This document shows, piece after piece, positions 27,830-37,607 of a DNA stretch of 64,000 nucleotides; position 1 is the stretch's first letter, and each line of letters opens with the position of its first letter. The notes below the pieces were generated by a model that was given only the letters and a program-made list of their open reading frames with translations, made no database searches and was not told the origin of the DNA. The DNA is from Haemonchus contortus (taxonomy: Eukaryota > Nematoda > Chromadorea > Rhabditida > Trichostrongylidae): contig LS997562.1 in NCBI GenBank assembly GCA_000469685.2, positions 10,953,014 through 11,017,013 on the forward strand, given 5' to 3'. The position numbers and the translations under genes are program-made.

Positions 27830-28407
27830 ATGGCTTTGAATCAGGAAATGGCTTGCGTTTACGCTGCTCTCATCCTTCAGGATGATGAGGTTGCAATTAC
27901 TGGAGACAAAATTGCCACTCTTCTCAAAGCCGCCAATGTTGATTTCGAGCCATTCTGGCCGGGACTCTTCGCTAAGGCTGTCGAAGGAGTTGATGTGAAG
28001 GTGGGTTATCGGAATTGTCATCTTGATGAGCCTTCCTTCTTGGCGCTCCTATTGTTTTGAAGATAGAAGTGTATGTAATGGAAGGGAAATAATATCCCCT
28101 AGGGGTGTTCGGATCTCCTTCGGTGCCGTTTAAATTTTCTTATCGAACGGTATCATCCTCTGGATTCGAGACATTCCTATCACATTCCTTGTATGTAGCT
28201 AGAAGTCCTCAAATGTTGCCTACTTTCCAGAACCTCATAACGTCGGTGTCTTCTGGAGTTGGTTCTGGTGGTGGAGCCGCAGCACCCGCCGGAGGCGCTC
28301 CAGCTGCCGCTGCCCCTGCTGCAGCTGCTCCAGCTGCCGAGACGAAGAAGAAGGAAGAGCCCAAGGAGGAGTCCGACGACGACATGGGATTCGGCCTTTT
28401 CGATTGA
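27830..28407 (+). CDS. rpla-1: 60S acidic ribosomal protein P1
   Basis: P1 is a stalk protein of the large subunit, paired with P2, that recruits translation GTPases. Two exons, 27830-28000 and 28231-28407, in phase 0, give 115 residues. The N-terminal dimerisation part reads [19 protein letters not shown] through [14 protein letters not shown]. The hinge is an Ala/Gly/Pro-rich run followed by [15 protein letters not shown]. The protein ends with the invariant MGFGLFD tail that binds elongation factors. The single intron (28001-28230) carries an H/ACA snoRNA homologous to the one in rpl-27A. The next gene, arl-13, converges from the other strand with its stop 160 bases away. Confidence 0.97.
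28028..28176 (+). ncRNA. H/ACA box snoRNA, copy 2 (rpla-1 intron)
   Basis: Paralogue of the rpl-27A intronic snoRNA. Hairpin 1 has lower stem CCTTCC (28031-28036) with GGAAGG and upper stem CTATT with GATAG. The H box is ATAATA. Hairpin 2 has lower stem CGGATCT with GGATTCG and upper stem GGTGCCGTT with AACGGTATC. The pocket is again CCTTC and ATCCTCT, and ACA is at 28171-28173. Relative to copy 1, T-A and A-T pairs become C-G and G-C, so the stem is kept while the sequence changes. The identical pocket suggests the same target site. Confidence 0.8.
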
Positions 28408-28566
28408 GTCTGTTGTTGGTTGTTATTGATAAATTTGTTGTTTTCCAACGGCTACATCAAGCTGAAATTCGATTTACTTACTGGTAGTTATTTATTGGCA
28501 AAAACAAGAATACCCGTATAATTGCTTGACAGAGATATGGATTCGCTATACAAATAGATATTATGA

Positions 28567-31500
28567 TCACAGCACTTCAAGCTCAACTTCCTCCTTTCGG
28601 TTGAGCTTCATTTCTTCATTTCTCCTCCGTAGACCTTCCTGAATTCTCCGCATCCTTCTCAGATGCTTCTCTATACCTAAAGTAGGTGGTGTGTAGTGTA
28701 GCGGAAGTAATGAATACAGGTATGGCTGGAAAGAAAAGATACCGGCAGCTTCTGGAGCTACTGTATACATTCCTTTAGATCCTTCGACGGTGAAGATGTC
28801 AAGGTTCCGAGGAGCAGGCATAGGCTGTAGGTCACCTGAAATCTGAGGGGTTTTTAACTTGATGCTTGTCCTTGGAAAGGTAGAATCTTACCGTTTAATG
28901 GTGCTACTTGGTTACGAGCTGGTTTTGGCAGAGGTTGAGGTAATTGAGCAGGAGACGGGACGAACACTTCGGAAGACATGTGGGACACAGACGGGTGAGG
29001 TGAATCAGCTACCTGTAAAAAGCAGTCGTAACAACGCAAAAGAGCCTTAGTCGGCGTGGCTTTGAAGGCGTGGGCATGGCTGGAATTCAGTGATGGCGAC
29101 ACTGCATGTTAGCAGTTTCAGCCAATGATGCTCGGGCCAGGGCTGATCTGGCTACGCCATTTACTTGCTGGTTTCAAAGTGGAAGTTCAATAGGCTTACC
29201 GGTGATTGGGTGTCTGATACAGACGGCGGTTCGGATGTTGGAGTTTTTTGTCTTGATTCTGGCACATTTTCCTCTTCTTCCTCAACATTTGCCAACTGTG
29301 GAAGTTCTTCTGCGGCGACTGTGATCAGTGTATCCCGGCGAATGTCACCATTACCAGTTATCGATCTTCTGTATTGAGCTCTTACTATAAAAGTCGTGTT
29401 TAAACGACAGGAAAGTCGGGACTTACCGATCGAGAGCCGCTATTTCACTGTTGACTCTTTCCTGTTCTTGTCGCATTAGCCGTAGTCGCCGTTCGTCGCG
29501 TTCTGCTTGTTGCCGTATTTTTAGCTCCATCTCGGCCGTACGGACACCTTCCGAAAGGAACACATAGTGTTCGATGATCTGTAATATATTCGAATATATA
29601 ATACATATTACACTGGACCACCCTGGCTCGCGACAGGGACGAATGGAGACATTGATGCCCGCTCGCGGAAATCGATAATCAACGGGACGACAGGTGAATC
29701 AGGTGATATGATACATATATTAATCGATTCCTTCTTGAAAACACTGGTTTCATCAATCTACAAAATTGGCTAGTTATAGGGATGGTACAATAGGAATGGT
29801 CTAGGTCCTTTTCCAGTCGATAATTCACCGTCAAAGCTGGATGTTCAAAGTAAGTATGAGTGTTCCAGTACTGTTTTCATTGTAGTTTTCATTGTTCATT
29901 TCGATCCGATTCACATAGTGAGACCCGTTTGTGAACGGACTTGAAGCTTAAGCGCACGCTCCGCCCACTTTGGTCGAAAATCCTCCCACTCCACATGCTC
30001 TTTATTTATTGCCTTCATACTTCAATGCCCCAATTGCCCTTTAACAAGAAGATCTTCTTACGGGCCGCCCCCGAAAAGTGATGGGGCAATCAGCGAGTAT
30101 TTCTAATGTTGAGGTTATTGTAAACGCTGCCGCCATCTACTTTATAGCCGTCACCCCACTGGAGCCGCGTTTGTACTCAACAAAGAGACCGTCATCGATT
30201 ATCCGTGGGCGGTACGCTCAGCTCTAATCAATAGGCATCTTTTGCATGCAGTGCCTCGTCAAGTAAAACTCAATATATCATAACTTTTCTGTTTATCGAT
30301 GAATCACGCTCCCTGTTATCTTCTTTCTGAGAACTCTTTCACACCTAATGGCATACCTTATCTATGAATGTGCAAAACTGGTTCAGCAATAGATTGGCAG
30401 CACGTTGAGGTCGTTTTGTTACCATTGGTGGAGGATATTTGACATGGTTGAGCTGAAATACACGCTGTTCAGAATGAATAAGACAATCCTTTAGACAAAG
30501 CTTCGGTATCGATCGTTCTTCTCAGGACACGCCACACTTTCAACTTCTATCCGAAATCTTTGCAGAGATATCGGAACGCGTTCAAAGATTACAAAAGCAT
30601 TTGCTGAAAAAGAACGCTGTCGTACTACTAGTAGTACTTTACAATCGGCCAGAGAGCGTTTGGTGACGCCTATCTTTCAAATAATCGTCAAAGCAGATTG
30701 CGTACTAGTTACGCGAACAGTGAGCGTGCGGTCGCGCAGCGGTCAAATCGCAAAAGATGGAACTTTGCGATAGTATCTTCACAATCTATGCGATGTAGTA
30801 CAAACACTAAATAGTGTTTGAACAGGATTTTCAGGAGGTTGAAAGAAAGCCTACAGCAGAGACCGATCCAAATGTTATTCAGTGAGGAAATCGACTCATA
30901 AAGAACGATTTCTACCGAATCGGGAATAAAGCCGAAAATTGGAAGATTGATAGGGGAAAGGAGAGAGATTTGAAAAGGATCAATTACTGTATCTCCTCAC
31001 CTCACCCTTGTACTGGTTGACGTGTGTTATGAAGATCATCTGACCATGTGCTGAGCCATTCTCATTGAGATCGGCCTAAAAGGGCAAAACAATATAAAAT
31101 GAACTAAGAATCAGGGTTTTGCCTGAAGACGAACTACATTTGATAGACCCCATCATTACCGTTTGTGAGGGCCATCTTTTATAACAGTGCTGGGGAGGGC
31201 TATCAGGCAGTGTTAGGCCTGTTCAAATGCCGCGCAAATTTGTCGCCCATCGCACGCGGCAGTCGGAACGAGCCGCGTGCTGTGGACATGCGGCGCGACA
31301 CGCGAGAAAAAATTGCAAATAATTAATGCTCAGCCGAAAGATCGGATCTACATTGTAAGGATACGGCAATCGCCGCGGAACCACTGCCGTCTGCTGTGGG
31401 AATTCAGAGAGAAGTACCGCCACCCCGTGCACAGGAAATTTGGGTAGGAGTACCACCAGTTTTCTCGATTTGAATGAGTGGTATAGTTAGGTATTTGGTA

Positions 31501-34074
31501 AAAATGATCCACTCACATTTCTTGAAAAATCAAAGTCGTCCATTTCCGTCGGTTTCTTCTTATTCAGTACCACTAAGAACGGTTTTCTGGAAGTACCTCT
31601 ATGAAGCTGTACCTAAAAACATTGATTTCGATCATTGTCCATAACATCCACATTTATCAGAAGACATTACATAAAATAGATAATAAAGTCAAGAAACCTT
31701 AGAAAACTCATTGTGCAGTGAAAAACTATAAAAGCTGAGTTAGGAGAGAAAAAAAAACTGCTCAAGTATAAGAGCTGCGATTAATTCTTATCGGCACATA
31801 CCTTACGTATCGTCTCGTAGTTTTCATCAAGACGATTTTCATCCGAAATGTCAACAACGTATATAATTCCATGGACCTGAAGGTAATTTTACATAAGATC
31901 CTTCTCTAACATTGTTCAGGTAGACTGTCCCTACCGTATGCGAAATGTCCGTATGGGACCATGCCCAGGCCGAAATAGCTTTTTATTTGTTAAGGGCGAG
32001 GAAATCTTGTTCGGGAACGACCTGGATATCACGAATGATTTTTATTTCAGCCCTAACTTTCATACCCCTTGATCTTAGCCAGGTGTTTACCTAGCAAAAA
32101 GGTAGAAGGGTAGCATTCCCGCAGTAATTGGGCTAGGAGAGCGCGCCGCGCTACCGTTAGCCATTCGGAATCGCAGAAGCAGTGAGACGATAACGTTAAA
32201 ACTGGAAGCTAGAGACCTCCTGTTCCTAAGAAGACCTTAAGCCTTGTCAGCTCTTCGAGGATCTGACCACATCGAGAGTATTAGTGCTATGAGGCGCCTC
32301 TAGCCACTGCCTTACATCAAGAATGCTAAGAATCCAGTGTGCAGGTTTTCTTCGGAAAAATGATATTTAATCGCTGTCCGGAACTTTTTCAAGCATGAAC
32401 ATCAAAATTAGGTCCCTGTTAGATACAGGAAGACAGAATAAAAAGACTCTCAATGACGATCACAACAAACCTCTATCTCCCAGGCAACCATTACAAATTA
32501 CCCACTGATTTCTTTATTTAGTTAGTCAGCTTATTTTCTATTGATATCTAGTAGAACAAAGATGATGAACTCTTCCGCAACAATTTGTTTTCGCCGATAT
32601 ATGCCATGCATTCGTTCCCCTTCCAGAATAATAGTGAGACTTGTGCCTGTTTTTGAGTTGCGCAATAAAAAAGGGGCCATGTGATGTACAGGAACCTTTC
32701 CGAACAAATCTTGCCACCAACTCGCCTAACACAAAGGCAGTAAAGCCAGATCCTTGATTCTTTTCTGTGGTAGCACCGGTCACCTTCATTCATCGCCATC
32801 TACTGCTCAATGGGTTCTCAGGATTATAGTCTGAAGAAATTATTTATTCTTATCAGCCAGAGTACATCATCAATTCATCCTCTATTTGAAAGTAATCGAG
32901 ACGGCGTTTTGAGCTTTCTCGAGAGATAAGTTACTGAATGAGGGCTCAATGAGTGGTTCAATCGGGCCTGCTAGAATTTGAACCCACTAACTTGGAAGGT
33001 GCGATGCGGGACTTGCAGCCCTTCCACTTCATCCATGAAATGATCGGGAACTGAGGGCATCCTTCACGTCGAACGATATCGAGGTTGCTAACGACCTACC
33101 TTCAGTACCAGGACTGTTTTAGATATTATTATCCATAGTGCCGAGGTGGTTTAGTGTTAGGTGGCGCAGTATCACACGTATGGTCAGGGGATCGGATCCT
33201 CGATCGATTCTTGTCCACTTTATGACCATCATTTATCGAGGAAACAAGTGATCAAAACCATTTTTGTCTTCGACACTAAGCTCTCATCACCGGAACGATG
33301 CGGACACATTGCGAAAGCAGCTTACTGTAGATGAGTCATTAAGTCCAGGAAGAAACTTACTTCTGCATAATAATTGGTCCAAATGTCGCGAATTCGTTCG
33401 TGTCCTCCTAGATCGTAAACTTTGATTTTGAATTCGTTGCTGTAATCCATGTCGATCATTGAGAAGCCATTCGTTGGCAACACTCCACGTGGGTCTTCTG
33501 AAAGTAGGTGGTTGTCCTGGAAAATGATCGACAGGGCAGCTCCAATACGAGATCGCTCCTAGGCGCGCATAAAGAAAACCACGGGAAGCGCGTAAAATCG
33601 ATATACATCTTTAATGTATAAGAATGAACATGAAACCGTAAATTAGAATTTTTATGGTGTATGCATATGAAAATGATATATATACGTTATATACTATGAT
33701 TTTTATGCTGAACATTTACTTATTTATTTATATTTTATTTATAATATGTTTATTTACTTATTTACTTTTTGAATATTTATGTTTATGCTCAAGAACTAAC
33801 CGCCTTTGATCATTTTCAATATTGTCGTCTTTCCTGCGCCATCGACACCGAAACAACCGATTTTGATCTCTCTAAAGAGTATATGACTTTTTTTTCAAAG
33901 CAAATATTTATTTATTTAGCGATATTTAATAAAGTCAGAAGACTAGATAGGCCTTTTGAACGCTACGCGACCGCCCGCTCACCTCCTAATAATGGCGAAC
34001 ACAGAACTTTCGAATGAAAAAAGCGCTCACCTTTTTTGTTTCGCTGGCTTCTGCGTGCAGCAGCACAGTCCCAT
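28567..34074 (-). CDS. arl-13: ARL13-type small GTPase (ciliary)
   Basis: ARL13B/ARL-13 proteins work in the ciliary membrane in ciliogenesis and intraflagellar transport, acting as a GEF for ARL3. Eleven exons: 34074-34031, 33871-33801, 33497-33361, 31876-31802, 31612-31517, 31075-31001, 30452-30357, 29578-29427, 29368-29200, 29012-28892 and 28835-28567. They join in frame to 434 residues. The N-terminus MGLCCCTQK has likely lipidation cysteines. The P-loop is GVDGAGKT, the switch I region PTNGFS and G3 DLGGHERIRDIW. The G4 site reads LNKKKP, lacking the usual Asp of NKxD. A charged helical stretch follows (EMELKIRQQAERDERRLRLM), then an acidic and Pro-rich tail with a VAP motif like the ciliary VxP signal. 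The 3' end converges on rpla-1. The longest intron (1484 bp) holds SINE remnants. Confidence 0.92.
30622..30637. other. 16-bp perfect palindrome in arl-13 intron
   Basis: GTACTACTAGTAGTAC is its own reverse complement. It lies between arl-13 exons 7 and 8. Function unknown; it may be chance. Confidence 0.5.
33141..33210 (+). repeat. SINE head fragment in arl-13 intron
   Basis: It reads ccgaggtggtttagtgttag, ggcgcagtatcacacg and ggggatcggatcc, matching the A-box to B-box part of the SINE family on the plus strand, antisense to arl-13. The body is missing. A second tRNA-like stretch (minus strand, with gggttcaaattc) lies near 32945-33020. Confidence 0.6.
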
Positions 34075-34162
34075 TTAACATTGAGACCGCGTGATTGTTC
34101 TGGAATCTTCGGTAGTTTTAGACTGGACCATATAGGAAACTGATAATAAGTCTATTTAACTA

Positions 34163-35543
34163 CAGGGTGGGCCAAAATTATGATTACACAGAAATCACAT
34201 CGCAGAAAACGAATAGAAAGCCAATAGAGCAAACCAATTTCATTGAAGTGTTTATCACTAATTTCTTAACAAAACTGTACATTGAAACTGGGATCTGTTG
34301 CTTTCTGCTTTCACCCGACCCCAAAGACGATGACGGACGGCATTGACGGTGGCACGCAGCTAGGGTCATCGAAATGGTCCCGCCTGTTTGCTAAGCATTT
34401 TCGAGATTATTTCTTCTCTTGTTTAGGCCAAAGGATGCTTTCATCACAGAGGCTGACCACATGGAGACATTCATGGGATTTAGGTCAGGGCTCCAGAAGG
34501 GCGGAGGTGGTGTAGTGGCAAGTGGCGCACTATATCACACGCACGATCAGGGGTTCGAATCTCGGATCGATGCCCGCCCAGGCCAACCAAGCCTTCCATC
34601 CCTCCGGGGTCGGTGAATTGGTACCAGACACGTCTGGGAGGATAAAAGCACTGACTTGTACATCGGCTGGCCACCGCAAGTCATTGTATAGGCCACATAC
34701 GCACTCATTACGCCACTACGATTCTGAATGGAAGTCGAGTGCGGGGGCGCATCCCTCAGACGGGATTGATTAACGCCAAAAACTTTATCCTTTATCCTTT
34801 AATCGGTGTCTATGCCTCGGCGGTGATGCTAGCACAGGCCATCACAGAAAGTTAGTAAGCCAGGCGCTGTATCACTTTCATTTCTTTAAGCTTCATATAA
34901 ATCTTATCGCTCTACTTATTGAGCACCTATTTCACTGTGAATCTCTCTTCGTCGGCGAACAGGAATTCCGCAGGACAATTTTTTCGGATGCGACAGACAC
35001 CTTTTGTTAGCCAACCTTTCTCTTCTCTTTAACCTGATCTCTGGGGAAATCACTTTCTGATCGTATAAGGGTCTCGTTGTGCAGGTGGTGCTTCATGATT
35101 TCACGCAGAAAATTTCGTGACATATCCATTCATTTATCCTTTTTGGACTCAGAATGAATTTTGCTGCTACGTAGACCTTTGCCCTGCTTCCTTAACATTT
35201 CCCCTAAATATAACCACAGCTCTCCTAGGTTCACCACTCCTATCTGCAATTGTTCCCAACTCTCGAGAGCGTCTTATGGTTGAATGCAATAGCTGCCCTG
35301 TTACGCTAGATCGTCTGTAGATGCACCGTGCCAAAAGTGCTAGTAAATGCAAAGCGACGTTTAATTCACGGACTAGTTACGCTTATATTATGTTAAAAAT
35401 CTACCAAAAGTTTAGTATCATTAGAAAGGTAATAGCGTAAGCTACTTTGTGAAAATTAAGAAATTTGATGAATTGTTATGAACATAGAAAAAATTCGCAG
35501 TGAACGTCAGCGCGCGCTGTAATCATAATTTTGGCCCACCCTG
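34163..35543 (-). mobile_element. Decayed Tc1/mariner transposon
   Basis: A 1381-bp element is flanked by TA (34161-34162 and 35544-35545). Both ends begin CAGGGTGGGCCAAAATTATG and continue ATTACA reading inwards, a perfect terminal repeat of 26 bases. The minus strand keeps pieces of a transposase: FLFADEERFTV near 34930-34970 with the first catalytic Asp, SRNFLREIMKHHL near 35090-35125, and AVRHRLWGRVKAE near the far end. Stops and frame changes break the gene. A SINE is nested at 34503-34800. This entry covers the element and its dead transposase. Confidence 0.85.
34503..34800 (+). repeat. tRNA-derived SINE nested in the Tc1/mariner copy
   Basis: One of the best copies. The head is ggaggtggtgtagtggcaag (A-box region), the B box GGTTCGAATC is at 34552-34561, and the body has ctgacttgtacatcggctgg and cattgtataggccacatacg. 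The tail block is cgcatccctcagacgggatt and the end is a short ATCCTTT repeat. It must have inserted after the transposon. Confidence 0.85.
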
Positions 35544-35545
35544 TA

Positions 35546-36009
35546 AACAGTAAAATGATGAGTCACACAAGTCTAATACTGAAAGCAAGAATGAATGGAG
35601 ATGACTAACAAGGGGAAGAAAAAAAAAAGAAAAAGAAGTGATGAAGAGTTGTTGAGCCAAGTATAAGTTGCGAAAATCAGGAAGTCAAATCAAGTTAGTT
35701 TTGTTTGGAAATTTGGGAAGTGGGATGGACGACTCGCCACGGGTAAATGACTGTGAGCATTTCAGACAAATCTTTGCAATATTTTATGGAAATCATTAAG
35801 AGCAAAAATTGTTAAATAATAAGCTTCATCAAGTAATTATCAAATGATAAATAAAATAGAATTGTGAAATTCAAGTTGACATTAATAATCTACTTCACAT
35901 TCATCTCGGTCAATCAGCTTGAATTACGCCATGCTCACCCCTGGTGGTAGAATAGAAGATAATCCTGATTGTGCAGTACAGATCACCATTATAGTAACGA
36001 CTTTTGAAG
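35546..36009. other. No gene recognised
   Basis: A/T-rich sequence with an A-rich run near 35617-35637. Nothing recognisable. Confidence 0.5.
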
Positions 36010-36600
36010 GCACAGTTGACGGTAATTTTGAGGTACCCTCTCAAGTCAAGAGGCTGAAGTATTGGTTGGGAATAGTGTTTTTGAAGATAATTTTGAGGTA
36101 CCCCTTTTTATTCAAAAAGCGGAAGTATAGGTTGGGAACAGTTCACTGGTAAAGAAGAAAACGCGAAAATTCGTCAATTTCGAGATAAATGAGGCTCCCC
36201 AAAGGTAGGTAAAATGATTGTTGGACGAGATTACTACGACGAAAATAACATGGAAGGGTATTCGGACGAGATTAAATTGTCGAATTTGCGCAAAGAACTG
36301 ACTGTATCCAAGTCAAAACTGTCCAAAACCGCCTTTCACTGTCGTTGTGAGTCATGACAAGTTGTTTGAACTTCCTACATCGGTTCCCTTGTGAATGGCG
36401 CAGCCTCTACAGTGCCGCTGAAGAACGTCTGCGCATGCGAACGGGACAATCTTTGAGCCTTTATAGCGCCCAATCTGGGCCGTTTTCTCACTTGACAGCG
36501 CCAAATGTGGTATACGAGCGGGCCACAGATTTGGTGGTATACGAGCGGGCCACAGATTTGGTGGTATACGAGCGGGCCACAGATTTAACCAAGTGGAATG
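36010..36600 (+). repeat. Dispersed repeat family 2, copy 1
   Basis: Homologous over several hundred bases to the reverse complement of 57880-58350. Shared blocks include acatggaagggtattcgga, cactgtcgttgtgagtcatg, cttgtgaatggcgcagcctc and tttgagcctttatagcgccc. The first part is duplicated with a period of about 68 bases (36020 and 36088). No coding capacity seen; family unknown. Confidence 0.75.
36507..36587 (+). repeat. 27-bp unit in three tandem copies
   Basis: Units at 36507-36533, 36534-36560 and 36561-36587 are identical except for the last base. The unit contains gtggtatacgagcgggccac. The homologous copy near 57.9 kb has a single related stretch, so the triplication is specific to this copy. 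Confidence 0.95.
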
Positions 36601-37312
36601 TCTCATAAGCCATGTTTCCCCGAACTGTGACTTTAAAGACAAACGGGGACGGGTTAGATGAGATTGTTGCGAGAAATCGGTAATATATTCTGCTGCATGG
36701 GCTCTTCATATTTCAAGCTTGTCGATATCAACAAGATTCGCGAAAAATGTCGAGTTGTGGAGAAAACTTCGTCCTCGACGGGGCATGAACCCTAGTTGTG
36801 TCTTCTGAGTACCGTAACTTTTATACCTTACACTAACGACACTTCACTTGCCCTCCCTTCCTTAACGGGTTTTTGTCCATAGTTTATTAACGTTCACAAG
36901 TATAAAGTGATATGCCGGCCAATCAATATCGGCATCGAACAATGAACATGGGTTGATTTTTTTATCTACTATTATTTACCGCCGCAATGCGAAAATTTCA
37001 CAAGAACGTTGCGGCGATATAACACCAGTTAACAAGAAATCATCAAGTCAAAATAATACTTTAAGGTTTTCTCACTTTATTTGTGAACCCGTTTATAGTT
37101 TTTGTAGCATTCGATACCCGTCGTAATGAGAAGCTGTACTTCCGAAGCAAAAAACGAACCGGAAGGATGCGCGTAGGTGAAGTCCTAATACGGACTGATG
37201 AGGTATGAGGAAAGCAGCCAAGTAAGTCAGTCAATATCGTAAAATTAGAGCGTCTCGAGAGCCCTCAAGTTATTTATTTATTTGCCTTTCTCTATGAATA
37301 CCAAATTTTAAA
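36601..37312. other. No gene recognised
   Basis: No recognisable protein, RNA or repeat copy. Confidence 0.5.
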
Positions 37313-37607
37313 GAAAGAGGTGGTATAGTGGCAAGTAGCGCACTTCACACACACATGGTCACGGGTTCGAATCGATATCCGCCCAGGCCAACCAAGCCTT
37401 CCATCCCTCCGGGGTCGGTAATTGGTAGTAGACTCATCTGGGAGGATGAAAGCACTGACTTGTACATCGGCTGGCCACCGCAAGTCATTGTATAGGCCAC
37501 ATACGCATTCAATACGCCATGACGATTCTGAATGGAAGCCGAATGCTTGGGCGCATCCCTCAGACGGGATCGATTAATGCCCAAAACTTTATCCTTCATC
37601 CTTTTGT
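37313..37607 (+). repeat. tRNA-derived SINE, reference copy
   Basis: The best-preserved copy with 34503-34800. The A-box region tggtatagtggcaagtagcg is at 37321-37340 and the B box GGTTCGAATC at 37364-37373. The body then has aaccaagccttccatccctc, gtcattgtataggccacata and gacgattctgaatggaagcc, and it ends actttatccttcatcctttt. At least ten more copies or fragments lie in this window on both strands. Confidence 0.85.

Noticed and set aside
28018..28045. C box of a C/D snoRNA (ttgatga) in the rpla-1 intron
   Set aside because: No matching D box, and the same region fits an H/ACA structure with a homologue in the neighbouring gene.
27515..28060. 181-codon plus-strand frame starting inside rpl-27A
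   Set aside because: It merges an out-of-frame end of rpl-27A exon 3, the intercistronic spacer and rpla-1 exon 1. Only the part from 27830 to 28000 is real coding.
28209..28448. 79-codon minus-strand frame rich in Ala, Gly and Pro
   Set aside because: It is the antisense shadow of the low-complexity hinge of rpla-1.
31200..31460. Shared GC-rich repeat between an arl-13 intron and 60.4-60.5 kb
   Set aside because: Only short blocks such as gtggacatgcggc agree. Not enough to call a repeat family.
33498..33560. Longer arl-13 exon 3 using the tttccag acceptor at about 33520
   Set aside because: It puts the exon out of frame with exon 2. The ctactttcag acceptor just downstream restores the KGEDPRG reading expected for the family.
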